Part shown: positions 25,996-33,940 of the stretch, in pieces
Layout of the letters: each line of letters begins with the position of its first letter
How positions within the stretch are numbered: position 1 is the stretch's first letter
Source: Neobacillus niacini NBRC 15566
GTDB taxonomy: Bacteria; Bacillota; Bacilli; Bacillales; Cytobacillaceae
Direction of reading: 5' to 3'
NCBI RefSeq assembly: GCF_001591505.1
Contig: NZ_BCVA01000011.1
Span: forward strand, 62,001-126,000
DNA length: 64,000 nt
Made by a program: the position numbers and the translations under genes
The notes under the pieces: model-generated
What the model was told of the DNA's origin: nothing
The model's database searches: none
Seen by the model: the letters and a program-made list of their open reading frames with translations, nothing else

Positions 25996-26571
25996 TTATA
26001 TCATTTTTTTCGGTGCAGCACTTATGATTAGGATGACAATAATCGCACATACAATAAAGCTCGGAAGCATGTAGGTTCCATTGTATATCAGGGAATATAC
26101 CGCTGCAGGCTGCCCTTCAGGTGCATATTCGCCAAAAAACACAATTCCTGAGTAGACATGGGCTAGATATCTTAGTGCACTGCCTAAAAATGTTCCCATT
26201 AACACAAATGTAATCCATTTTCTTCTATTATTATTTGAAAGAGAATCTTTTACTTTAGTAGCAAAAACACCTGCCAAACCAACTACAGAAAAAGCAATAC
26301 CATAATCAATAATACCTTGCAGTAGTGTATAGATTTGTGAGAAACCAAGAATGAATTGAAGTAATCCCAGTAAAAATCCAGATAAGATTCCACCTTTTAC
26401 CCCCCAACGGAATGACATTAGGAAGATAGGAATCATCGCAATAGAAATGGAACCTCCCTGTGGCCAAATTTTCAGTGACAACATTCCTGATACCAAATCC
26501 AATAAATATGCTAATGCCGAAAATACTGCTACCTCAACTAAGAATAATGTGTTACTACGCTTTTTCTCCAT
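25996..26571 (-). CDS. thiT: Thiamine ECF transporter S component ThiT
   Basis: A 191-residue, six-helix substrate-binding subunit of an energy-coupling-factor importer for thiamine. The early helix ALAYLLDLVSGMLSLKIWPQGG and WPQGGSISIAMIP match the ThiT signature region. A TPP riboswitch upstream confirms the vitamin. The start is 26571 (AGGGGGAA 8 bases upstream); a longer frame would start inside the riboswitch terminator. The ATPase and EcfT partners are not in this window. Confidence 0.92.
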   Translation of the reverse strand: MEKKRSNTLFLVEVAVFSALAYLLDLVSGMLSLKIWPQGGSISIAMIPIFLMSFRWGVKGGILSGFLLGLLQFILGFSQIYTLLQGIIDYGIAFSVVGLAGVFATKVKDSLSNNNRRKWITFVLMGTFLGSALRYLAHVYSGIVFFGEYAPEGQPAAVYSLIYNGTYMLPSFIVCAIIVILIISAAPKKMI

Positions 26572-26650
26572 ACATGTTCCCCCTAATTTGTTTGTATTGT
26601 GGAGAACGTTCGAAAGGATATGCTGAACTATTCGTATGGTGCCATCTAAC

Positions 26651-26692
26651 AAAAAAAGCAATGCAGGACATATAAGGATAGTCTGCATTGCT
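26651..26692 (-). terminator. Riboswitch-controlled terminator before thiT
   Basis: A 10-bp stem (26657-26666 with 26683-26692) is followed by seven T, between the TPP aptamer and the thiT start. It is the expected OFF structure when TPP is bound. Confidence 0.85.
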
Positions 26693-26711
26693 TGCATTCA
26701 TTTTCGGCAAA

Positions 26712-26803
26712 CCACATCCCTACGCTAGTCTTAACTAACAGGTTCATAGGGTCAGAACTCGAACGTTCACTCTCAGCCACCAAAAGCAGCTCCCCCTGTG
26801 GAA
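26712..26803 (-). promoter_or_regulatory. TPP (THI-box) riboswitch aptamer
   Basis: On the minus strand the conserved blocks appear in order: GGGGGAGCT, GGCTGAGAGT, GACCCTATGAACCTG, and AGCGTAGGGA. This is the canonical thiamine pyrophosphate aptamer, followed by an intrinsic terminator. Confidence 0.95.
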
Positions 26804-26870
26804 ATATTTAATTGTCCATTATTGAATATACTATTTTTATAGTACTTTTACAAGGTAAAACTTCCAATCA

Positions 26871-26879
26871 TGTTATAAT
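26871..26879 (+). promoter_or_regulatory. Extended -10 promoter candidate for the kinase gene
   Basis: TG-T-TATAAT gives a TGnTATAAT extended -10 with no clear -35, 124 bases upstream of the histidine kinase start. Confidence 0.4.
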
Positions 26880-27002
26880 TAGTTTACAAAGAGAACTGGG
26901 ATAGAAATTGATAAAATTTACCTATATTTATTTAAAGGGATTCCAAGCGATCATCACGAATTTAATTTAATCAGTTCGGCAATGTCTTAGGAGGAAACTG
27001 TG

Positions 27003-28136
27003 ATGTTATCTGAAGTACGAATGGATTTAATAGCTTTTTTTGAAAAGAATAAGGACCAATTGCTTCGTGAATGGGAGAATTCCATTGTTATTTCTAAAGG
27101 CGATCCCTATAAAGAAAAAATAAGTCAAAATGGAATAGCCATTTTTAATATAGTGTTAAACATGCATACTATGAGTGAAAAGGAACTCTTAAATTCTATT
27201 GAAAAGTATGCGATAGAAATTTCCGAAGAAAGAGCCCTAGCTAATATCAATATTGGGGACTTTGTTTATAATGTTAACCTGGGCAGAACGGTTTTATATA
27301 GCTATTTAAGTAAGACGGGTATAGAATGGGCTGATCTTCAAGAGTCCATAAATAACATAAACTTCTGCTTTGATAAATTTCTATATTTCGCTGTTACTCA
27401 TTATACAGAAGCTAAGAACAAAATTATTGAAGAAAAAACGATGTTTATAGATTCAACACATCAAGACCGTTTAACCCTTTTAGGACAAATGACATCAAGT
27501 TTTATTCATGAATTTAGAAACCCGCTTACTTCTATACAAGGATTTATCCAGCTTCTAAAAGCAGACTATCCAGAAATGAAATATCTTGATATTATCTCCA
27601 GTGAGCTGGATCAGCTTAATTTCCGCATCTCACAATTTTTGCTATTGTCTAAAAAAGAACTAATCGGAAAAGAAAAAGAACAATTTAATCAGAATAAATT
27701 AATTGATGAAGTGTTAAATTTCTTATACCCAAGTATTTTAGACGGTAAAGTGAAAATAAAAAAGGATATCGTCGATGATATTACCCTTTATGGATATGCA
27801 GATGAAATGAGACAAGTCTTTATTAATATTATATTTAATGCGATTGATGTGTTAAACCATAACAGAATACCAAATCCCACAATTGAAATTAAATGCTGCA
27901 TAGAAAATAATACACATATTGTTATATCTATTTCTAATAATGGTCCAATGATTCCTGCTGAATTAAGTAAAACCATTTTTGAGCCTTTTTTCACAACAAA
28001 AAAACTAGGTACTGGTCTTGGTCTATTTGTCTGTAAAGAAATCATTGAAAAACATAAAGGTAACTTACACTGTATTTCAACTCCCGAGCTAACAGTATTT
28101 ACGATTAAATTACCTCTCGCTGCGTCTTCATTGTAG
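27003..28136 (+). CDS. Cytosolic sensor histidine kinase
   Basis: A 377-residue kinase with no membrane segment. The first ~150 residues are helical and may be an RsbR-like/globin-type sensory module. Then come a HisKA domain with phospho-acceptor HEFRNPLTSIQGF and a HATPase_c domain with N-box NIIFNAIDVLNHN, a G1 box in which NNGPM replaces the usual DNGxG, and G2 GTGLGLFVC. The kinase core resembles Bacillus sporulation kinases that feed the Spo0F/Spo0A relay; no response regulator is adjacent, which also fits. Start ATG 27003 (GTG one codon earlier is possible), AGGAGG 8 bases upstream. Confidence 0.82.
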   Translation: MLSEVRMDLIAFFEKNKDQLLREWENSIVISKGDPYKEKISQNGIAIFNIVLNMHTMSEKELLNSIEKYAIEISEERALANINIGDFVYNVNLGRTVLYSYLSKTGIEWADLQESINNINFCFDKFLYFAVTHYTEAKNKIIEEKTMFIDSTHQDRLTLLGQMTSSFIHEFRNPLTSIQGFIQLLKADYPEMKYLDIISSELDQLNFRISQFLLLSKKELIGKEKEQFNQNKLIDEVLNFLYPSILDGKVKIKKDIVDDITLYGYADEMRQVFINIIFNAIDVLNHNRIPNPTIEIKCCIENNTHIVISISNNGPMIPAELSKTIFEPFFTTKKLGTGLGLFVCKEIIEKHKGNLHCISTPELTVFTIKLPLAASSL

Positions 28137-28152
28137 AAGACGTTTATTTTTT
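28123..28152 (+). terminator. Terminator of the histidine kinase gene
   Basis: A 7-bp stem (28123-28129 with 28136-28142) is followed by a T-rich tract. The kinase stop codon lies between the arms. Confidence 0.65.
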
Positions 28153-28336
28153 AAATTTTATAATTTTCCGACTCATATAAACAAGACTTTTTTCATAAAA
28201 TGTTAATACCATCCAATTATACAAACCAGTACGTTTGACTGTACAGTTGTAATTGACTATAATTATTTCTAAATTTAGAATACCGAGGTGATTTGATGGG
28301 GCTGTCTATCGTATCGGTGAATTAGCAGAAATTGCA

Positions 28337-28714
28337 ATGGTTTCTAAACGGACAATTGATTATTACACATCAATTGGTTTACTAAGTGCAGAACGATCCA
28401 AATCTAATTACCGAATATATTCTGATGAATCCTTAAAGGATTTAAAGTTTATTGAAGAATGTAAGAGTTTGCACTACCCGCTCGACGAGATTAAAAGAAA
28501 ACTAGATATGAAGAAGGATAAAACAATTCGTGATTCAGAAGTGGAGAAATATGTAAATGCCGTTATACAGGAAATGCAGCAGCTGCAAAATGGTTTATTT
28601 GACTTAATTCCAATCGTTGAAAAATTGGATGACCTTCAGAAAGAAAAACTTAAATCGAACCTATTGATGCTAAAATCAGTGTTGACGAACTCCCTTTTGA
28701 ATGAAACGAGTTAA
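28337..28714 (+). CDS. MerR-family regulator, N-terminus probably frameshifted
   Basis: The longest ATG frame gives 125 residues beginning in the middle of the MerR helix-turn-helix (VSKRTIDYYTSIGLL, then the wing RSKSNYRIYSDESL), followed by a coiled-coil dimerisation region. Upstream codons continue the family pattern in frame (YRIGELAEIA), but no start codon exists there. A good start, GAGGTG then ATG 28296, is one base out of frame; one extra G in the run GGGG at 28298-28301 would restore a complete protein of ~139 residues. It is either a sequencing error, a phase-variable tract or a recent pseudogene. It sits directly before an mpfA-like gene, as yhdQ/cueR lies beside yhdP in B. subtilis. 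Confidence 0.65.
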   Translation: MVSKRTIDYYTSIGLLSAERSKSNYRIYSDESLKDLKFIEECKSLHYPLDEIKRKLDMKKDKTIRDSEVEKYVNAVIQEMQQLQNGLFDLIPIVEKLDDLQKEKLKSNLLMLKSVLTNSLLNETS

Positions 28715-28767
28715 TTTTTTTTTAAATTACTAGGAGGTGACTCCTTAACTCGTATGTAACGAGCTAA
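28706..28767 (+). promoter_or_regulatory. Competing hairpins in the mpfA leader
   Basis: TTAACTCGT (28745-28753) can pair perfectly with ACGAGTTAA (28706-28714), which contains the MerR stop codon, or with CGAGCTAA (28760-28767), which touches the mpfA ribosome site AAGGGAA. Between them is a small AGGAG-GTGA-CTCCT hairpin (28732-28745). The choice between folds could control translation or readthrough. Confidence 0.45.
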
Positions 28768-28777
28768 GGGAATTTAT

Positions 28778-30127
28778 TTGGACATATTTAACTTGGTTTT
28801 AATAGCCATTTTAATTGCGTTAACTGCTTTTTTTGTAACTTCAGAGTTTGCTATTGTTAAAATTCGCAGTTCAAGAATTGACCAGTTAATTGAGGAAGGT
28901 AATTCGAGTGCCATTTCAGCAAAAAAAGTCATTTCAAACTTAGACGAATATCTTTCAGCTTGTCAGCTTGGAATTACCATTACTGCCCTTGCTTTAGGAT
29001 GGATTGGGGAATCAACCATTGAACATTTACTCACTCCCCTTTTCAATGGACTAGAAATTCCTGAAGGCGTTTCCCACGTGTTATCAATCGGGATTGCATT
29101 TGCGACCATTACTTTTTTACACGTTGTCGTAGGGGAACTAGCACCTAAAACACTGGCTATTCAAAAAGCTGAACTAATTACTCTGATTATGTCGCGGCCA
29201 CTAATCTTTTTTTATAAGGTGATGTATCCATTTATTTGGTTATTAAATGGGTCTGCTCGCATTGTAACGAGCATTTTTGGTCTTAAGCCGGTCTCTGAAA
29301 GCGAAATGGCACATACTGAGGAAGAACTCCGAATTATCCTCTCAGAAAGCTATAAAAGTGGCGAAATTAACCAATCTGAGTTTAAGTATGTAAATAAGAT
29401 TTTTGAATTTGATAATCGGATTGCCAAAGAAATTATGGTACCAAGGACAGAAATTGTCTCATTGTCTAAAGACGATACGCTGGATACTTTTCTCGAAGTG
29501 ATTCGTGAGGAAAAATATACGAGATATCCAATTATTGATGGTGATAAAGACCATATCATTGGGCTGGTAAATATTAAGGAAATGGTTACGGATTTAATCA
29601 GTAAAGAAACGCTATCAACTAAAACACTTGAGCACTACACTCGTCCGATTATTAGAGTTATCGAAACGATTCCGATCCATGATTTGCTTGTAAAAATGCA
29701 AAAGGATCGAATGCACATGGCTATATTAATGGATGAATATGGTGGTACATCCGGGCTTGTTACAGTTGAAGATATCCTTGAGGAGATTGTTGGTGAAATC
29801 CGTGATGAATTTGATTCGGATGAGATTCCAATGATACGTAAAATTAAAGAAAACCATTATATTATAGATTCTAAGGTTTTAGTCACTGAAGTAAATGATT
29901 TATTGGGGGTCGATATCGATGATGAGGATATTGACACTATTGGCGGTTGGATATTGACCGAGAATTATGAGGCCAAAGAAGGAGACTCGATTCATCACGA
30001 ATCCTATACCTTTAAAATACTTGATATGGAGGATCACCATATTAAATATGTTGAGGTAACAAAGATTGCAAACGATGAACCAATTACAAATAAAATACCT
30101 TTGCCTCAAACAGAAGTACTTTCTTAA
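28778..30127 (+). CDS. mpfA: CNNM/CorC-family membrane protein, MpfA-like
   Basis: A 449-residue protein: an N-terminal DUF21 transmembrane domain (about 1-190) with conserved ACQLGITITALALGW, a CBS-domain pair (from KEIMVPRTEIVSL to LMDEYGGTSGLVTVEDILEE), and a C-terminal CorC/HlyC domain (DIDTIGGWI). This is the architecture of B. subtilis YhdP/MpfA, implicated in magnesium export. It starts with TTG 28778 behind AAGGGAA. The CBS pair is the likely nucleotide/magnesium sensor. The frameshifted MerR gene precedes it and may once have regulated it. Confidence 0.88.
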   Translation: MDIFNLVLIAILIALTAFFVTSEFAIVKIRSSRIDQLIEEGNSSAISAKKVISNLDEYLSACQLGITITALALGWIGESTIEHLLTPLFNGLEIPEGVSHVLSIGIAFATITFLHVVVGELAPKTLAIQKAELITLIMSRPLIFFYKVMYPFIWLLNGSARIVTSIFGLKPVSESEMAHTEEELRIILSESYKSGEINQSEFKYVNKIFEFDNRIAKEIMVPRTEIVSLSKDDTLDTFLEVIREEKYTRYPIIDGDKDHIIGLVNIKEMVTDLISKETLSTKTLEHYTRPIIRVIETIPIHDLLVKMQKDRMHMAILMDEYGGTSGLVTVEDILEEIVGEIRDEFDSDEIPMIRKIKENHYIIDSKVLVTEVNDLLGVDIDDEDIDTIGGWILTENYEAKEGDSIHHESYTFKILDMEDHHIKYVEVTKIANDEPITNKIPLPQTEVLS

Positions 30128-30140
30128 ATGGGCATTCTAA

Positions 30141-30168
30141 AAACAGACCAATCTTGGTCTGTTTTTTT
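30141..30168 (+). terminator. mpfA terminator
   Basis: A perfect 11-bp stem (30141-30151 with 30154-30164, 2-base loop) is followed by a T run. Confidence 0.85.
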
Positions 30169-30254
30169 GTAATAAAACTGTAATATTTCCTCAATAATCC
30201 AATCACCTTCATTCTTGGATTCATACTCTATAACTAAAGGGGGGAGAAATTACA

Positions 30255-30431
30255 ATGGAATTAATTTTCTTATTTTTAGCATCAATACTTTCTGGCTTTG
30301 CATTAATGAGCTTTGAGCCGGTATCATTTTTAAGTTTCTTAGGTCCGATTTTAGATATAGTGGGCGCATTAGCAATTATTATTTTCTCATTAGCGCTACT
30401 ATTCAAAGGTGTAAAATCACTATTTAAGTAA
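30255..30431 (+). CDS. 58-residue two-helix membrane protein
   Basis: MELIFLFLASILSGFALMSF begins a 58-residue hydrophobic protein with two membrane helices (about 2-18 and 32-50) and a basic end (KGVKSLFK). A GGGGGAG ribosome site lies 9 bases upstream of the ATG and a strong terminator follows, so it is probably a real gene, although only a shadow frame is open on the other strand. No family recognised. Confidence 0.65.
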   Translation: MELIFLFLASILSGFALMSFEPVSFLSFLGPILDIVGALAIIIFSLALLFKGVKSLFK

Positions 30432-30461
30432 TTTTGTAAGCGATTGCAGTGTTGTTTAAAT

Positions 30462-30513
30462 AATTGAAAAGGAAAAGATCAGATACAAAAATCTGATCTT
30501 TTCCTTTTCAATT
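30462..30513. terminator. Long bidirectional terminator
   Basis: A perfect 22-bp stem (30462-30483 with 30492-30513) lies between convergent genes, with A- and T-rich segments inside the arms. It should stop transcription from both sides. Confidence 0.9.
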
Positions 30514-30847
30514 ATTTGTTTCTTAACATGATAATTTCTTCTTCTGCTTTAGCTAATTTAATTAGGTGTGAATCCAGGCGGCGATTAATGTGCTTAATTT
30601 CCTCTCCATTACCTGCGTTTTCTTCTAACTGTTTTACCACATTACCTTGTACGTCTTCAATGCGCTGCAGTGATTCTTTTATATCTGATAAGTCAATTTG
30701 ATTAACCTCAACTCGATGCTCAATTCTGTCCATTTGCTCCAAACGAGAAAGTCTATGTTCAATGTTTTCTAACGTTTTATTAAACGTATTTATTAGCGTT
30801 TTAATATCAGAAATGTTCTCAGTTAACTGATCAAGTTTTTTCTCCAT
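30512..30847 (-). CDS. Coiled-coil protein of unknown function
   Basis: A 111-residue, fully soluble protein predicted to be one long coiled coil: repeated L/I at heptad spacing (LDQLTENISDIKTLINTF, IEHRLSRLEQM, IKESLQRIEDV). No catalytic motif, signal or membrane segment is present. GGGAG precedes the ATG by ~9 bases. It could be a scaffold or a partner of another coiled-coil protein; I cannot name it. Confidence 0.65.
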   Translation of the reverse strand: MEKKLDQLTENISDIKTLINTFNKTLENIEHRLSRLEQMDRIEHRVEVNQIDLSDIKESLQRIEDVQGNVVKQLEENAGNGEEIKHINRRLDSHLIKLAKAEEEIIMLRNK

Positions 30848-31014
30848 AGTTCGTATCTCCCTTTTGGTATTAAGTTCATTTTATCACCTTTAACACTCTG
30901 AAGATGTTACAAATTCTAAAACAATACTAAACGGTATTTTTTAGTATCCACTTTTCATTAGTTTATTGCGAAAATATGAACATTTTTTAAAATAATCTAT
31001 AGAAGAGAATTCCT

Positions 31015-31030
31015 TGTGAAAAATATCACA
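31015..31030 (+). promoter_or_regulatory. Fnr-type (or Rex-type) operator upstream of the HesB-like gene
   Basis: TGTGA-N6-TCACA is a perfect match to the B. subtilis Fnr box and close to Rex (TTGTGA-N6-TCACAA). Its centre lies about 41.5 bases before a start site predicted from TAATCT at 31052-31057, the usual activator geometry for Fnr. Confidence 0.55.
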
Positions 31031-31150
31031 TGCAAAACTAATGAAAAGCCTTAATCTAATGTATAAGAAATGGTTAACATTTCTTTTAAATTATCAGTTT
31101 TTCAATTTAATTATGACTTTTACCATTTTGAAAAGGTTGGTGCATTTTAT

Positions 31151-31444
31151 ATGTTACTTTCTATTGATGAAAAAGCGGCAAAGTGGTTTACGAGTGAATT
31201 TGATGTCAATACTGTAAGAATGTTTCCCCAATATGCTGGTTTTGGAGAAAAGCACAAGGGTTTTACCTTGGCATTTTCTGCAGAGCCACCATCAAATATT
31301 GGCTTTACGAAAGAAATAAATGGTATTAACTTCTATGTAGAAGGAAATGATGTATGGTTTTTCGAGGATACCGAAACTTGTTTATCCTATAACGACGAAA
31401 TAAATGAGATTCAAATAAGCTTTAAGGAAAAAATAGTTAACTAA
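31151..31444 (+). CDS. HesB/YneR-like protein
   Basis: A 97-residue protein related to the HesB/YadR/IscA fold (LLSIDEKAAKWFTSEFDV at the start, VRMFPQYAGFGEKHKGFTLAF in the middle). It lacks the three conserved cysteines of A-type iron-sulfur carriers; its one cysteine, C84, is at the end. This resembles the YneR subgroup of bacilli, so a role in cluster delivery should not be assumed. Start 31151 is preferred (AAAAGGTTGG upstream); the frame stays open to 31070 without a ribosome site. A putative Fnr/Rex box upstream suggests oxygen or redox control. Confidence 0.7.
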   Translation: MLLSIDEKAAKWFTSEFDVNTVRMFPQYAGFGEKHKGFTLAFSAEPPSNIGFTKEINGINFYVEGNDVWFFEDTETCLSYNDEINEIQISFKEKIVN

Positions 31445-31461
31445 TTGCTTCGATATTTTTT

Positions 31462-31491
31462 AGGGCAACCATTCAAAATGGCTGCCCTTTT
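31462..31491 (+). terminator. Terminator of the HesB-like gene
   Basis: A 12-bp stem with one mismatch (31462-31473 with 31477-31488) is followed by TTTTCC. Confidence 0.8.
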
Positions 31492-31606
31492 CCTTTATAA
31501 AAACTATTCAAAACAATTTTAATTGTGCAATCAGACCTACAGTAAAATGCTTACTAACTATGCTAACTAAATAATTCCGAATATTAAGAATTAATTGTGA
31601 ACTATG

Positions 31607-31635
31607 TTGCAATAATAAATATTTAGCTTTATAAT
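31607..31635 (+). promoter_or_regulatory. Sigma-A promoter of the orphan F0 operon
   Basis: TTGCAA (31607-31612) and TATAAT (31630-31635) are 17 bases apart. About 85 bases of leader follow, including a 7-bp hairpin (31670-31676 with 31682-31688). Confidence 0.7.
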
Positions 31636-31692
31636 AAAAGCGCTACCTAGTAAGAATTTCCTATGTCTGAGAAGTATAACTTACTTCTTTAA

Positions 31693-32433
<741 letters not shown>

Positions 32434-32455
32434 TAAGAAAAGTGGAGGATAGACA

Positions 32456-32476
32456 ATGAAAAGTGAAAGGAGTTGA
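32456..32476 (+). CDS. Six-codon micro-ORF where subunit c would be expected
   Basis: ATG to TGA encodes MKSERS, with GGAGG 7-10 bases upstream; its last codons form the AAAGGAG ribosome site of the next gene. It may simply couple translation of the b-like gene to ribosomes, and probably has no peptide function. Confidence 0.3.
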   Translation: MKSERS

Positions 32477-32482
32477 ATTATT

Positions 32483-32869
32483 TTGGGTGATATTACACTG
32501 TTTGGACTCCCTATCTCATTAGGAACTATGGTGTATCAGGCTCTTATTTTTACTGTTTTAGTATTTATTTTAAAGAAACTTGTTTTCAAAAAATTAATTG
32601 GTGTCTTGGACAACAGGAAACAACATATTGAAAATCAACTTTTATTGACGGAACAATATAAGCAAGAAGCTGAAAAAAACTTGGAACTTAGTACAGAAGT
32701 TCTTATTCAGGCTAGGAAAGACGCTAGAGAAATCAGGAAACATAGTGAACACCAAGCAAAATTAATGATTTTGGATGCGAGAGCTAAGGCGAAAGATATT
32801 CTCAAGGAAGCAAAAGAAGAATCATCCCGTTCCCGGTCATTTTTGCATAAAGATAGTAAGGGGGCGTAA
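32483..32869 (+). CDS. atpF: F0 ATP synthase subunit b-like protein (short, orphan)
   Basis: A 128-residue protein with one N-terminal membrane helix (about 17-40) and a charged helical stalk (KQHIENQLLLTEQYKQEAEK, then ARKDAREIRKHSEHQAKLMI). This is the subunit b plan but ~35-40 residues shorter than usual, missing the C-terminal part that contacts subunit delta and F1. It starts with TTG 32483, AAAGGAG 10 bases upstream. Without the delta-binding end it may not join a normal F1, which fits the absence of F1 genes here. Confidence 0.75.
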   Translation: MGDITLFGLPISLGTMVYQALIFTVLVFILKKLVFKKLIGVLDNRKQHIENQLLLTEQYKQEAEKNLELSTEVLIQARKDAREIRKHSEHQAKLMILDARAKAKDILKEAKEESSRSRSFLHKDSKGA

Positions 32870-32874
32870 ATGGT

Positions 32875-33852
32875 ATGAGACATAAATTCACAAAATACTT
32901 AGGCAGAGTGACAGAGAATCTTGAATTAGGTTTTGAAGAAAAGTTTATTTACGTACATTACACAAAAGGAGAAATAGAAAAAACTGCATGTATCTTAAAA
33001 AATAATAATAAAACCAAAGCGGAATACTTAGAGCCATTTTTCGAAGAAAATAAAGTTTCCGAGGACATGAAGAAAGAGGTTCGAAACTTTTTGAACAATG
33101 AAAAAAACTTTAACAATGAACATTGGAGCGAATTTACAAATTTTTTAATGAAGACTCTATCTTTAAATATGGTATTTGGCTTAACAATTGCACTAACTGT
33201 GTTCGGATTCTATAAACTAGGTACCTATTTCGATCATCGTTATGGCTTTGAACCATGGCTAACAGTTATTTTCACTTTTGGCGGTTTAGGTTTAGGCGGT
33301 CTTACTGGATATGTCATGGTTCAAAAATATTTTAAGAAATCAGTTGATAAGAACCCTAAGACCGATACTCAGTTTCAATCACAAAGACAAGTAAATGATA
33401 AAACTGAGTACCCAGTAGTTGATGTTACGATTGATCAGGTTCGTAAAGCTATACGCCAATTTTCAGATAATCTTCCAAAAGGCGTATACAGGACAATCAT
33501 AGTACAAGATGATAACAGTATTGATTTTAAACAACTAGCGACTATTTTAAGCGGTATTCCTTCTAAGAAGTTTTATATGTCGAAGGAAACTTATGATCTG
33601 TTTGAGGAAAAAGATAAGAAAATACCTCCCGAAATGGACATGGTTCAAAAGGCAGTAGACTTATATGTTAAAGAACGAAAAGAATATCCTATGCTGCAAT
33701 TTGATCCACAGCGAAGAGTGAACTATTATCAATTAGTTCAAGAGAAATATTTAAAATCCACTCCTGATACACAGTTCTATATTACTGAAATGGATGGGCT
33801 CATTACTCATATTAGGCCTGAAAAAAAGAAAGTAGAAAACTCTTCTCATTAA
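32875..33852 (+). CDS. AtpZ/AtpI-like membrane domain fused to two other domains
   Basis: A 325-residue protein in three parts. Residues 1-95 are soluble and charged. Residues ~96-150 hold two membrane helices with the AtpZ/AtpI look (LGTYFDHRYGFEPWLTVIF, then GGLGLGGLTGYVM). Residues ~180-315 form a soluble domain (VDVTIDQVRKAIRQFSDNLP, KFYMSKETYDLFEEKDKK) that resembles a Bacillus family I recall as DUF3939; that name is from memory. AtpI/AtpZ proteins are linked to c-ring assembly or Mg/Ca transport in bacilli. Being co-transcribed with orphan a and b subunits, it may form a regulated ion channel or assembly factor. The start ATG 32875 has GGGGGCG upstream. Confidence 0.65.
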   Translation: MRHKFTKYLGRVTENLELGFEEKFIYVHYTKGEIEKTACILKNNNKTKAEYLEPFFEENKVSEDMKKEVRNFLNNEKNFNNEHWSEFTNFLMKTLSLNMVFGLTIALTVFGFYKLGTYFDHRYGFEPWLTVIFTFGGLGLGGLTGYVMVQKYFKKSVDKNPKTDTQFQSQRQVNDKTEYPVVDVTIDQVRKAIRQFSDNLPKGVYRTIIVQDDNSIDFKQLATILSGIPSKKFYMSKETYDLFEEKDKKIPPEMDMVQKAVDLYVKERKEYPMLQFDPQRRVNYYQLVQEKYLKSTPDTQFYITEMDGLITHIRPEKKKVENSSH

Positions 33853-33869
33853 CGGTAGAAGAGTTTTTT
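33836..33869 (+). terminator. Terminator of the orphan F0 operon
   Basis: A 10-bp stem (33836-33845 with 33858-33867) continues into a T run; the stop codon of the fusion gene lies in the loop. Confidence 0.85.
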
Positions 33870-33940
33870 TTTGCTTTTTTACATGATATTGAGATAATAT
33901 CAATAAACAACCATATTTAGTAAAAATGAGGGAGACACAG

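Noticed and set aside
26600..26625. LexA/SOS-like sequence (GAACGTTCG) upstream of thiT
   Set aside because: It lacks the full CGAACNNNNGTTCG spacing and lies inside the riboswitch-controlled leader.
26600..26697. Longer thiT start (233 residues)
   Set aside because: The extra codons run through the riboswitch terminator hairpin and T tract; ATG 26571 has the proper ribosome site.
30435..30448. cre-like sequence TGTAAGCGATTGCA
   Set aside because: One position breaks the consensus (G for W), and it lies after a gene's stop codon and before a terminator, where CcpA control makes little sense.
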